From Dongia_B sp964406155 (lineage in GTDB: Bacteria; Pseudomonadota; Alphaproteobacteria; Dongiales; Dongiaceae), in assembly GCA_964406155.1 (NCBI GenBank), contig CAYOQR010000002.1, forward strand, positions 62,001 to 126,000: a DNA stretch of 64,000 nt. The letters are read 5' to 3'. The notes under the pieces were generated by a model that saw nothing but the letters and a program-made list of their open reading frames with translations, did no database searches and had not been told where the DNA came from. This document shows positions 36,510 to 45,062 of the stretch, piece by piece. Made by a program: the position numbers and the translations under genes. Positions within the stretch are counted from its first letter, which is position 1. Every line of letters starts with the position of its first letter.

Positions 36510-37223
36510 TTGGGTGGTTATGATTTACCGGGCCTGATCCACGAAGCCAGCACCTGGGTGCTGCCGGTCCTGATTGCCATTACCTTGCATGAGGCAGCCC
36601 ATGGTTTCGTCGCCTGGCGCTGCGGCGACAATACCGCCTATATGCTGGGCCGGGTCAGCTTCAACCCGCTGCGCCATGTCGATCCCTTCGGCACCGTCAT
36701 TCTGCCGGCTTTGCTGATGTTGAGCGGCACGGGTTTCTTGTTTGGCTATGCCAAACCGGTCCCGGTGAATTTCCGCAATTTATTGCACCCCCGGCGCGAC
36801 ATGGTCCTGGTCGCGGCGGCCGGGCCGGGCATCAATATCATTCTGGCGGTGGCTTCCGCCCTTCTGATGCATCTTGCGGTCCTGTTGCCAGGGGAGTTCA
36901 GCACGTTTGCCGCGCAGACTCTGTTCAATTCCATCCTGCTGAATATCTGGCTGGCCCTGTTCAACATGTTGCCTTTGCCGCCCCTGGATGGCGGACGGGT
37001 GGCTGTTGGTCTGCTGCCGCGTGCTTTGGCGCTGCCTCTCGCCCGACTCGAACGCTATGGCATGCTGATCCTGATCGGCCTGGTCTTCCTGTTGCCGCTG
37101 ATCGGCCGGAACCTGGGCATGAATTTGAATATTTTGGGCTGGATTCTCGGCCCGGCTTCCAGCTATGTGCTGGACCTGATCGCCAGGATTACCGGCATCA
37201 TGAGTATTATTGGCCCGAGCTAA
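36510..37223 (+). CDS. Site-2 protease (M50 family) membrane metallopeptidase
   Basis: 237 residues with about six hydrophobic segments. The zinc motif HEAAH (in ITLHEAAHGFVAW) and the second metal motif NMLPLPPLDGG are intact, and GYAKPVPVN is a family hallmark. It should cleave substrates within the membrane; targets are unknown. No PDZ domain is present, so it belongs to the short group. The TTG start is supported by AGGAG at 6-nt spacing. Its place between nagZ and scpA is found in several alphaproteobacteria. Confidence 0.92.
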   Translation: MGGYDLPGLIHEASTWVLPVLIAITLHEAAHGFVAWRCGDNTAYMLGRVSFNPLRHVDPFGTVILPALLMLSGTGFLFGYAKPVPVNFRNLLHPRRDMVLVAAAGPGINIILAVASALLMHLAVLLPGEFSTFAAQTLFNSILLNIWLALFNMLPLPPLDGGRVAVGLLPRALALPLARLERYGMLILIGLVFLLPLIGRNLGMNLNILGWILGPASSYVLDLIARITGIMSIIGPS

Positions 37224-37290
37224 TTCGTTAATTGACGTTAGTTAATGCTGGGGCCGACCGGCAGATAGCACAGAGAGTTTCGGACAACAG

Positions 37291-38547
37291 ATGACCGTGA
37301 TGTATGACGACCCGGACGAGACGGGCCCGGATCAACCGGGTACCGCCAACGTCCTCCCGGGCGATACGGCCGCCGGGGATCAGATCCCTGAGGGAGATGA
37401 TCCGGTTGTCGCCGAGACGGCTGAAACGGACGCCGCCTCGGCGGATGCTCCCAGAATGGATGCGGCCGAAGTAGACGAGCCCCAACCGGAGCCGTCGCTG
37501 GATGGGGCTGCCGACACGGAAAAGACAAGCGAGGATGCCGAGGCATCGGTAGCGCTCGCAGAGCCGGCCGTGGATGACACGCATGCCGAAGTAGAAGAAG
37601 CGACGGTTGCTGAAGCGATGGTCGTTGAAGCCGCTGTTGTTGACGTGGGGGCAGGCGATACCGTAGCGCCCCATGCCGAAGTTGGCGACACCGGGGCAAG
37701 CGACAAATCGGGTACCGATCAAGCGGCCGGCGATGCCGCTGCTTTCGATGGCGCCGAAGCGGCGAAGCCGGAAGACGGTGGCGATCTCGTTCTCGATCTC
37801 GACGGTTATGAAGGGCCGATCGACGTTCTGCTGGCCTTGGCCCGCGACCAGAAGGTCGATCTCAAGAAGCTGTCGATCCTGGAGCTCGCCGATCAGTATC
37901 TGGCTTTCGTCGCGCGGGCGCGGCGCCTGCGCCTGGAACTGGCGGCCGATTATCTCGTGATGGCGGCGTGGCTCGCTTATCTGAAATCCCGTCTGCTGCT
38001 GCCCGAGCCGCCCAGCGACGGCGAGCCCTCCGGTGCCGAGATGGCGGCGGCCCTGGCTTTCCAACTGCAGCGCCTGGAGGCGATGCAAAAGGCGGGGCAG
38101 GCCCTGCTGGCTTTGCCGCAGCTCAATCGCGATTTCTTCCGGCGCGGCGAGCCGGAGCCGGTTCGCCTCATCCAGGTCCCAGTCTACAACCTCAGCCTCT
38201 ACGAATTGCTGAAGGCTTATGGCACCCATCCGGGCCGCAAGCGCGAAGGCGTCCTGCATATCGAACCCTTGCGCCTGTTCTCGATGGACGATGCGCTGCA
38301 TCGCATCGGTGAATTGCTGGGACAGACGCTGGATTGGACGACCTTGCGCCGCTTCCTGCCCAGCGAATTGCAGGAAACGCCGCTGCAGCGTCGTGCGGCC
38401 ATGGCGGCAACCTTTGCCGCATCCTTGGAATTGGCGCGGTCGGGCCGTATTCAACTGCGGCAGGACGGCACCTTCGGTCCCATTTACGTGCGTCGCGCCG
38501 AGCCGCAGGGCGACGAAGCGACGATCAATCAAGGTAGTGTCGAGTAA
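37291..38547 (+). CDS. scpA: Segregation and condensation protein ScpA with acidic N-terminal extension
   Basis: 418 residues, about 150 more than a usual ScpA. The kleisin core starts at about residue 165 (VLDLDGYEGPIDVLLALARDQK) and continues with YLVMAAWLAYLKSRLLLPEP and the C-terminal winged helix. It bridges the two SMC heads with ScpB to form the chromosome-organising condensin. The extension (about 1-160) is almost free of basic residues and rich in Asp, Glu and Ala, so it is probably disordered. The gene overlaps scpB by 1 bp (TAATG), pointing to coupled translation. Confidence 0.93.
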   Translation: MTVMYDDPDETGPDQPGTANVLPGDTAAGDQIPEGDDPVVAETAETDAASADAPRMDAAEVDEPQPEPSLDGAADTEKTSEDAEASVALAEPAVDDTHAEVEEATVAEAMVVEAAVVDVGAGDTVAPHAEVGDTGASDKSGTDQAAGDAAAFDGAEAAKPEDGGDLVLDLDGYEGPIDVLLALARDQKVDLKKLSILELADQYLAFVARARRLRLELAADYLVMAAWLAYLKSRLLLPEPPSDGEPSGAEMAAALAFQLQRLEAMQKAGQALLALPQLNRDFFRRGEPEPVRLIQVPVYNLSLYELLKAYGTHPGRKREGVLHIEPLRLFSMDDALHRIGELLGQTLDWTTLRRFLPSELQETPLQRRAAMAATFAASLELARSGRIQLRQDGTFGPIYVRRAEPQGDEATINQGSVE

Positions 38548-39842
38548 TGAGCGAAGATCGTTTTCAGTTGCAGCGCCTGTTGGAGGCCATCCTCTTCGCA
38601 TCGTCCGAGCCGCTGACTGTCGATGCCCTGGCCGCACGCATGCCGGAAGGTTCCGATATTCCCGGCCTGCTGCAGGAGATTCGCGACATCTATGCCAATC
38701 GGGGCGTCAATCTGACCCCGGTCGAGGGGCGCTGGTGTTTCCGCACGGCCCCTGATCTCAGCTCGAAGTTCCATATCGAGCAGAAGGTCGAGCGCAAGTT
38801 GACCCGCGCGGCGGTCGAGACCATGGCGATCATCGCCTATCACCAGCCGGTGACGCGGGCCGAGATCGAAGAAATTCGCGGTGTCGCCATTTCCAAGGGG
38901 ACGCTGGACAATCTGCTGGAAGCCGGTTGGATCAAGCCGAAAGGCCGGCGCCAGACGCCGGGCCGTCCCGTCACCTGGGTGACGACCGAAGGCTTCCTGG
39001 AGCATTTCGGTCTGGAAAGCTGCGATGCCCTGCCGGGTGTCGAGGAATTGCGCGCGTCCGGTCTGCTCGACAGCCGCAACAACAGTGCGACCCTGGGCGT
39101 GCAGGGGACGTTGCCGCCAGGGGGTGATGCCGACGAAGACGGCGAGGCCGGTGACGAGGAAGCCGTTGCCGCCGACGACGCCTATGAAGCCGATGTGCTG
39201 GCGCGCCTGGAAGGCGGCGAGGCGACGGACGGCGAAGCTGCCGCTGTCGAGGCCGATGGCGATGCTCAGAACATTGCCGAAGAGCTCGCCGGCGGGGACG
39301 ATGAAGAGGATATCTTGGACGGCGTCGACGTCGTGGATGGCGCTGACGACGACGATGAGGCCTCCGAAGCGGATGCCGACGAGGATGAAGATGACGTCGA
39401 GGATGATATCGACGAGTCCGACCTCGATGACGAAGACGATGAGGCCGATGATGAATCCGGCGATGAAGATGAGCCGGATGACGATGAGTCGGAAGAAGAG
39501 ACAGAGGCCGCGTCGGTGGATGACGATTCCGAGGCTGAGGATGCCGAGGACGATGACCTCGATGATGATGAGGATGAAGAAGACGGCGATCGTGCCGAGA
39601 GTGACGATTCCGGGGGTGACGACTCTGACGATGACGACACCGATGACGACGGCTCTGGGGATGACGACTCAGAGGACGATGTCGATGAGGACGAATTCGA
39701 AGACGAGGATGAGCCTGACGAGGAGAAGATCGACGAGGGCGAATCCGATGAGGACGGGCCCGAAGACGACCTGGAAGATGAGGACGCCGATTCCGACGAG
39801 GATGATGAGCGCCATATCAAGAAAGCCGATTCCATCGACTAA
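38547..39842 (+). CDS. scpB: Segregation and condensation protein ScpB with polyacidic C-terminal tail
   Basis: 431 residues. The first 190 form the ScpB tandem winged-helix core (LQRLLEAILFASSEPL; ETMAIIAYHQPVTRAEIEEIRG; RPVTWVTTEGFLEHFGL). The remaining 240 residues are dominated by Asp and Glu with Ser and few hydrophobic residues, an extreme low-complexity acidic tail. ScpB binds ScpA as part of SMC condensin. The tail could compete with DNA for SMC or recruit basic partners; this is inference. The tail-coding DNA is simple sequence (GAT/GAC/GAG/GAA codons) and may be length-variable. Confidence 0.93.
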   Translation: MSEDRFQLQRLLEAILFASSEPLTVDALAARMPEGSDIPGLLQEIRDIYANRGVNLTPVEGRWCFRTAPDLSSKFHIEQKVERKLTRAAVETMAIIAYHQPVTRAEIEEIRGVAISKGTLDNLLEAGWIKPKGRRQTPGRPVTWVTTEGFLEHFGLESCDALPGVEELRASGLLDSRNNSATLGVQGTLPPGGDADEDGEAGDEEAVAADDAYEADVLARLEGGEATDGEAAAVEADGDAQNIAEELAGGDDEEDILDGVDVVDGADDDDEASEADADEDEDDVEDDIDESDLDDEDDEADDESGDEDEPDDDESEEETEAASVDDDSEAEDAEDDDLDDDEDEEDGDRAESDDSGGDDSDDDDTDDDGSGDDDSEDDVDEDEFEDEDEPDEEKIDEGESDEDGPEDDLEDEDADSDEDDERHIKKADSID

Positions 39843-39972
39843 TTTCTGATCGCCCGGCGACGGTCGGCCCGGGTTGGGTTGGGCTGCTGACAGGGCCGGT
39901 CTCCGGGCAGGGCTGCCAGGAGAGATTTGCAATTCAGAATAAGTCGCAATAATGTCAAATCGATAAACCCAA

Positions 39973-40005
39973 ATCGGCAGGCCGCCTGACAGGCGGCCTG
40001 CCGAT
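39973..40005. repeat. Perfect 15-bp inverted repeat between scpB and the ABC transporter
   Basis: Arms 39973-39987 and 39991-40005 pair over 15 bp around a 3-nt loop. There is no T-tract on either side, so it is not a standard terminator. It sits 43 bp before the chosen permease start and could be a transcript-end hairpin for scpB or an operator for the transporter. Confidence 0.7.
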
Positions 40006-40048
40006 ATACTGGGTATTTGAGTATTTGCGACGTGCAACGGAACCAGAT

Positions 40049-41845
40049 GTGACGGCTCTTCCCAGCGATTTGTCCCGCCCGGCGAGGCGGGTGCCGTTTG
40101 CGGCCTGGCGGTGGAGGCCCTGGACCTTATCCGTCTGTTTGATGGCAATCGCCGTCGCCGCGCCTATCGCCGTCGTTCTATCGCATCTGGCAAAGCCGAA
40201 CGGGGATCTCTGGCGCCATCTCGCCGCCACCGTGCTCGGCGATTATATCGGCAACTCGCTGGCCTTGATGCTGGGCGTCGGCATCGGCGTGGTGCTGATC
40301 GGCGTGCCGGCGGCCTGGATGGTGACGTTGTGCCGCTTCCCGGGCCGGCGGCTGTTCGAATGGGCGCTTCTGTTGCCGATGGCGATGCCGGCCTATGTGG
40401 TCGCCTATACCTATACGGGCCTTCTGGATTTCGCCGGCCCGGTTCAATCCGGTCTGCGGGCGATGTTTGGCGGGAGCATTCCACTCGCTTGGTTGCCGGA
40501 AATCCGCAATCTGCCGGGTGCCATTCTCATCCTGACGCTGGTCTTTTACCCTTACGTCTATCTGCTGGCCCGTACGGCTTTTCTGGAGCAGTCGAGTTGC
40601 GTCCTGGAAGTGAGCAGGACGCTCGGCTGTTCGCCCTGGCGCAGCTTTTATCGTGTGGCCTTGCCGCTGGCCCGCCCGGCGATCGTCGGCGGTGTCGCCC
40701 TGGCGATGATGGAGGCGCTGAACGATTTCGGCACGGTGCAGTATTTCGGCGTGGATACCATGGCGACCGGAATCTTCCGTGTCTGGCTGGGGCTCGGCGA
40801 TCCGGATTCGGCCTCGCAACTGGCAGGCGTCCTGCTGCTCTTTGTGTTCGTCCTGCTGTTCGTCGAACGCTGGTCGCGCGGCCGCCAGAGCTTTGCCCAT
40901 TCGACCACCCGCTACCGGCCGTTGCCACGTTATGGGCTCTCGGGCTGGCGCGGGGCAGGGGCGGTTCTCGGCTGCAGCCTGCCAATCCTGCTCGGTTTCT
41001 TCGTGCCGGCGGGAATGCTGTTGGGCTGGGCCCTCAACAACACGCAGTACTGGCTGACCTGGGGCTTCCTGATCCTGATCCGCAACAGCTTCACCATGGC
41101 CGGTCTGGCGGCGATGCTGGCGGTGATGCTGGCCTTGGTCATGGCCTATGCCTTGCGGCTGCATGCCTCGCGCCTGACCACGATCGCGGTGCGGATCGCC
41201 AGCATCGGCTATGCCGTGCCGGGCTCGGTTCTGGCAATTGGCGTGCTGCTGCCTTTCGCCACCATCGATCATGCGATCAATGCCTGGACCAAGGCGCAAT
41301 TCGGCTTCGCGCCGGGACTCATTCTCAGCGGCACCCTGGTGGCCGTCACCTACGCCTATCTGGTGCGGTTCCTGACCGGCAGTTTCAATGTGGTGGAAAC
41401 CAGCCTCGGCAAGATCACCCGCAGCATGGATTTCGCCGCTCGCTCGCTGGGCCGTACGCCCGGCGGTACGCTGATGCAGGTGCATCTGCCGATCATGAAG
41501 GGCGGCCTGATGACCGCGGCCATGCTGACCTTCGTCGAAATCCTGAAGGAGTTGTCGGCGACCTTGGTGCTGCGGCCGTTCAATTTCGACACGCTGGCGA
41601 CCAAGACCTATGACCTTGCCTCCGATGAGCGCCTGGCGGAAGCCGCTGGCCCATCGCTGGCGATTGCCGTGGTGGGGATCGTGCCGGTCATCCTGCTTTC
41701 GCGCGCCATTGCCCGGTCCCGCCCGGGAGCGCAAGGCGAGGGCGAAGCGGCCGACGATATGGATGCCTATCTGCCGAGCCTGTCGGAGATGCCGCTTGCC
41801 GCCCCGCAGCCGGTACCGGCCGCTCCCGTGAAGACCGAGAAGTGA
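40049..41845 (+). CDS. Iron(III)-type ABC transporter permease (FbpB-like fused permease)
   Basis: 598 residues from this GTG; a TTG at 40025 would add eight. About twelve transmembrane segments are arranged as two homologous permease halves, each with a cytoplasmic EAA-type loop (EVSRTLGCSPWRSFYRVALPLARPAI; FAARSLGRTPGGTLMQVHLPIM). This duplicated architecture is typical of FbpB/SfuB ferric-iron transporters, though thiamine and putrescine-type permeases are related. The ATPase follows 6 bp later. No periplasmic binding protein is encoded in the window, so the substrate is inferred. Confidence 0.88.
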   Translation: MTALPSDLSRPARRVPFAAWRWRPWTLSVCLMAIAVAAPIAVVLSHLAKPNGDLWRHLAATVLGDYIGNSLALMLGVGIGVVLIGVPAAWMVTLCRFPGRRLFEWALLLPMAMPAYVVAYTYTGLLDFAGPVQSGLRAMFGGSIPLAWLPEIRNLPGAILILTLVFYPYVYLLARTAFLEQSSCVLEVSRTLGCSPWRSFYRVALPLARPAIVGGVALAMMEALNDFGTVQYFGVDTMATGIFRVWLGLGDPDSASQLAGVLLLFVFVLLFVERWSRGRQSFAHSTTRYRPLPRYGLSGWRGAGAVLGCSLPILLGFFVPAGMLLGWALNNTQYWLTWGFLILIRNSFTMAGLAAMLAVMLALVMAYALRLHASRLTTIAVRIASIGYAVPGSVLAIGVLLPFATIDHAINAWTKAQFGFAPGLILSGTLVAVTYAYLVRFLTGSFNVVETSLGKITRSMDFAARSLGRTPGGTLMQVHLPIMKGGLMTAAMLTFVEILKELSATLVLRPFNFDTLATKTYDLASDERLAEAAGPSLAIAVVGIVPVILLSRAIARSRPGAQGEGEAADDMDAYLPSLSEMPLAAPQPVPAAPVKTEK

Positions 41846-41851
41846 AAGCCG

Positions 41852-42946
41852 ATGACGCTCCAGTCCTCTAATCTCCAAGTTCCCGAGGCGCTGCGTCTCG
41901 ACCGCCTGAGCCATGACTTCGGCAAGCTGCGGGCTGTCGATCAGGTGGATATCGCGGTTGCGCCCGGTGAGGTTGTCTGCCTGCTGGGTCCCTCGGGCTG
42001 CGGCAAATCGACGGTGCTGCGCCTCAGTGCCGGCCTGGAAACCTTGCAGCAGGGCCGTATCTGGATGCGCGGCGATCTGGTCGCGGATGCGGCGACCGGC
42101 CGGAGCGTTCCGCCGGAACGCCGCCAGGTCGGTCTGGTGTTCCAGGACTTCGCGCTTTTTCCTCATCTCAGCGTCGGCGCCAATATCGCTTTCGGCTTGG
42201 CTGACTTGGCGGCTGGCGAGCGCCAGGCGCGGGTCCGCGAGGCCCTGGCCCAGGTCGGCATGCTGGATTATCTCAACGCCTATCCCCATGCCTTGTCGGG
42301 CGGTCAGCAGCAACGTGTCGCCTTGGCCCGCGCCCTGGCGCCACGACCTTCGGTACTGTTGCTCGATGAGCCGTTCTCCGGTCTCGATGCCCGACTGCGC
42401 GAGCAGATCCGGGAGGATACCTTGCATCTCCTGAAGGCCAGCGGGATCGCCACCATGCTGGTCACCCATGACCCGGAAGAGGCCATGTTCATGGCCGACC
42501 GCATTTACCTGATGCGCCAGGGGCGGGTGGAGCAGCAGGGCCGGCCCAGCGATATCTATGACCGGCCGGTCAATGCCTTCGTCGCCAACTTCTTTTCCGT
42601 GGTCAACGAGCTGTCGGTCGATGTCAATGCCGGCCAGGTCGAGACGCCATTCGGATTCCTGCCGGCCGATGGGTTGCAAGACGGGCAGACGGCCCAATTG
42701 GTGATCCGTCCGGAGGCGATTCGGTTCAACGGCCATGATCGCGCTGCAACCATCGCCGGCGCGGTGGTTGAGGAAGTACGCTTCCTAGGTGCAACCGCCC
42801 TGATCCGGGCCCGGCTCAGTACCGGCGCCCATCGCGGCCGGCTGCTGGCGGCCCGGGCGGCCGGAAACGGTGCTACCCCCCGTCAGGGTGAGGAAGTCAG
42901 CCTCAGTCTGGCCGATCAGGGGGTATTCGTTTTCGCCGCCGGCTGA
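41852..42946 (+). CDS. Iron(III)-type ABC transporter ATP-binding protein (FbpC-like)
   Basis: 364 residues. Walker A GPSGCGKST, Q-loop VFQDFALFPHL, signature LSGGQQQRVALARAL, Walker B LLLDEPFSGLD and H-loop VTHDPEEA are all intact. A C-terminal TOBE-like domain (about 285-362, VIRPEAIRFN then VEEVRFLGATALIRARL) fits importers of the CUT/Fbp class. It powers the permease encoded immediately upstream. Confidence 0.93.
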   Translation: MTLQSSNLQVPEALRLDRLSHDFGKLRAVDQVDIAVAPGEVVCLLGPSGCGKSTVLRLSAGLETLQQGRIWMRGDLVADAATGRSVPPERRQVGLVFQDFALFPHLSVGANIAFGLADLAAGERQARVREALAQVGMLDYLNAYPHALSGGQQQRVALARALAPRPSVLLLDEPFSGLDARLREQIREDTLHLLKASGIATMLVTHDPEEAMFMADRIYLMRQGRVEQQGRPSDIYDRPVNAFVANFFSVVNELSVDVNAGQVETPFGFLPADGLQDGQTAQLVIRPEAIRFNGHDRAATIAGAVVEEVRFLGATALIRARLSTGAHRGRLLAARAAGNGATPRQGEEVSLSLADQGVFVFAAG

Positions 42947-42986
42947 TCGCGGCCGGATACTCTGCTAAAACCTGTCTTCTCGCCTT

Positions 42987-43073
42987 GATTTTGCCGGGTC
43001 CCGGGCAAACTTAATTGTCACGGATTCATTTGCAGCATGGCAGCGATTTTGCCATAGTCCGGCAAAGACTTAA
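42987..43073. promoter_or_regulatory. Two TTTGCC-N8/N7-GGCAAA elements upstream of tatA
   Basis: An imperfect direct repeat of 28 and 29 nt occurs at 42987-43014 and 43045-43073. Each copy contains GATTTTGCC, a 7- or 8-nt spacer and GGCAAA, then an ACTTAA-like end. The dyads are centred 58 bp apart and end 29 bp before the tatA start. They look like paired operator sites or successive hairpins. No known regulator motif was recognised. Confidence 0.6.
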
Positions 43074-43102
43074 CGCAGACACGTTACAGGGAGTAACCCG
43101 TT

Positions 43103-43321
43103 ATGGGCAGTTTCAGCTTGTGGCATTGGCTGATTGTTTTGGCCATCGTCCTGGTTTTGTTTGGTGGCGGCGGTAAGATTCCGCGCCTGATGAAGGACCT
43201 GGGTCAGGGCATTACCGCCTTCAAGAAGGGTTTGAAGACCGATGAGAAGTCGGGCGGACCCGAAGGCCAGGCCAATTCCGGTTCCGGCGACGACAAGCAG
43301 GGCATGATCGATCGCGGCTGA
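43103..43321 (+). CDS. tatA: Sec-independent translocase protein TatA
   Basis: 72 residues. A short N-terminus, a transmembrane helix (WHWLIVLAIVLVLFGGGG), the conserved hinge and an amphipathic helix starting KIPRLMKDLGQGITAFKKG are diagnostic. It polymerises to form the folded-protein translocation pathway with TatBC. The ATG follows GGGAG. It is followed by tatB and tatC. Confidence 0.96.
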   Translation: MGSFSLWHWLIVLAIVLVLFGGGGKIPRLMKDLGQGITAFKKGLKTDEKSGGPEGQANSGSGDDKQGMIDRG

Positions 43322-43384
43322 GTGCTGCGTTGACCGGCCCGGCGCGGCAAGTTTCCGTTCCGGGCTGACAGTAAGGACCAGATC

Positions 43385-44044
43385 ATGTTCGACCTCGGCT
43401 GGGACGAAATGGCGCTTATCGCTGTTGTCGCCTTGGTGGTGCTTGGCCCCAAGGAATTGCCCAATGCCCTTCGTACCGTTTCCGGCCTGATGAAGCAGGC
43501 GCGCAAGCTCGCCAGCGAGTTCCAGAACGGCATGCACGAAATTATCCGTGAAGCCGAGTTGGAAGATGCCAAGAAGGCGGTTCAGGACCTCACCACCAAA
43601 GGCGCCATCGCCAATGTCATTGAAAAGACGGTGGACCCGTCCGGCGAGCTGAAGAGCGCTTTCCAGAAGCCTGAAGATGATGACAAACCGGCACTGACCC
43701 CGCCGAGCGAGGCGAAGCCCGATGAGGCCAAGCCGATTGCGGCAGTGGCGGGGCCGAGTCTGCCGGGCGTCGACGAGGTGAAGCCTCAGGACGCCAAGTT
43801 GGATCAGGTAGGGGCGGATCAGGCGGAAATCAATCCGGCCGTCGCCGCCTTCGGTTCGAACGGAACCGGCGGGATCCACGCGGCCGCCGAAGCGATGGAC
43901 GAGGAAGACAGCGAAGCCGCTGCCTTGCGCCAGACGCCGATCGAAACGATTTCGCACGCATCCAGCACGGCGCCGGCCGCAACCGCTGCCGCTGGCCCAG
44001 CGGCAGCAATCTCCTCTGATACCGAAAAGAGCAAGACCTCGTGA
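43385..44044 (+). CDS. tatB: Sec-independent translocase protein TatB
   Basis: 219 residues. The N-terminal MFDLGWDEMALIAVVALVVLGPKELP segment is a standard TatB anchor and hinge, then a long amphipathic helix (LRTVSGLMKQARKLASEF) and a low-complexity Pro/Ala/Glu tail. TatB with TatC recognises twin-arginine signal peptides. The last 4 bp overlap tatC. Confidence 0.96.
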   Translation: MFDLGWDEMALIAVVALVVLGPKELPNALRTVSGLMKQARKLASEFQNGMHEIIREAELEDAKKAVQDLTTKGAIANVIEKTVDPSGELKSAFQKPEDDDKPALTPPSEAKPDEAKPIAAVAGPSLPGVDEVKPQDAKLDQVGADQAEINPAVAAFGSNGTGGIHAAAEAMDEEDSEAAALRQTPIETISHASSTAPAATAAAGPAAAISSDTEKSKTS

Positions 44045-44898
44045 CCGGCGCTGAAGACGACAAGAAGATGCCCCTTCTGGCGCATCTGGTGGAACTGCGG
44101 GCGCGTCTCTTGTGGTCGGTGGCCGGCTTTATCGTGGCCTTCCTGGTCTGCTTCTATTTCGCCCAGCCGATCTTTGATTTTCTGGCGGCCCCCCTGGCCA
44201 AGGCGCTGCACGAGAACAAAGTCTCGGACCAGCAGGTCCTGCGCGTCATCTATACCGACGTGACGGAAGTCTTCTTCACCCAGGTGAAGGTGGCGGCCTT
44301 CGGTGCGCTCTGCATCGCTTTTCCGGTGATCGCCACCCAGATCTGGCTGTTCGTCGCACCGGGACTCTACAAGCACGAGAAAACAGCCTTCCTGCCTTTC
44401 CTGATCGCCACGCCGATCATGTTTTTCTTCGGCGCCGCCTTCATGTTCGAAGTCATCCTGCCGATGGCGCTGAAATTCTTCCTGCATTACCAGCGGGCGG
44501 GCGGCGAGGGGACACTATCAGTGCAGCTCGAGGCGAAGGTTGGCGAATATATCAACCTGATCATGCGCCTGATCATCGCGTTCGGCGTCTGCTTTGAGTT
44601 GCCGGTTCTGCTGACCCTGCTCGCCAAGGTGGGAATCATCACCTCGGATTCGCTGAAGCGGAAGCGGCGTTACGCGATCGTCTTCGTCTTCATCGCCGCG
44701 GCGGTGGTCACGCCGCCGGACGTCTTCAGCCAGGTCAGCCTGGCCCTGCCGCTCCTGGTGCTCTACGAGGCCTCGGTCTGGCTCGCGGTGCTGGTGGAGA
44801 AGAAACGGGTCAAGGATGACAGCGACGACGATGACGGTTCTGACGCTGACGAACCGGATGGCTCGGATACGCCTGGCGGCGCCGTCACGCCAGCCTGA
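44041..44898 (+). CDS. tatC: Sec-independent translocase protein TatC
   Basis: 285 residues with six transmembrane helices. LLAHLVELRARLLWS is the conserved N-terminal signal-binding motif, and TPPDVFSQVSLALPLLVLYE near the end is the family hallmark. A GTG start overlaps the tatB stop by 4 bp (GTGA). The C-terminus carries an unusual acidic tail (DDSDDDDGSDADE). Confidence 0.97.
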   Translation: MTGAEDDKKMPLLAHLVELRARLLWSVAGFIVAFLVCFYFAQPIFDFLAAPLAKALHENKVSDQQVLRVIYTDVTEVFFTQVKVAAFGALCIAFPVIATQIWLFVAPGLYKHEKTAFLPFLIATPIMFFFGAAFMFEVILPMALKFFLHYQRAGGEGTLSVQLEAKVGEYINLIMRLIIAFGVCFELPVLLTLLAKVGIITSDSLKRKRRYAIVFVFIAAAVVTPPDVFSQVSLALPLLVLYEASVWLAVLVEKKRVKDDSDDDDGSDADEPDGSDTPGGAVTPA

Positions 44899-44903
44899 CC
44901 GCG

Positions 44904-44930
44904 ACTCCCGGTCCATGGGGGACCGGGAGT
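44904..44930 (+). terminator. Strong hairpin after tatC, without T-tract
   Basis: ACTCCCGGTCC pairs perfectly with GGACCGGGAGT (11 bp, 5-nt loop) starting 6 bp after the tatC stop codon. There is no run of T residues, so termination may be weak or the hairpin may only protect the 3' end. Confidence 0.55.
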
Positions 44931-45062
44931 GCCCTGCCTGTCACCGACTGCGACACGCCAAACAGTGTTATTCCGCGCCTGCCGGGCCTCGCTCTGCTTT
45001 ACGGAATCACGCCTTCGCCCTATAAGTGAGCGACGATCTCCCTGCAGGCGAAAAAGACCTAA

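Noticed and set aside
39266..39835. Serine-rich open frame antisense to the ScpB tail
   Set aside because: Asp/Glu codons read in reverse give Ser; it is a direct consequence of the acidic tract.
40178..42736. 852-codon open frame antisense to the ABC transporter genes
   Set aside because: Spans two well-supported sense genes and shows only the compositional pattern of a shadow frame.
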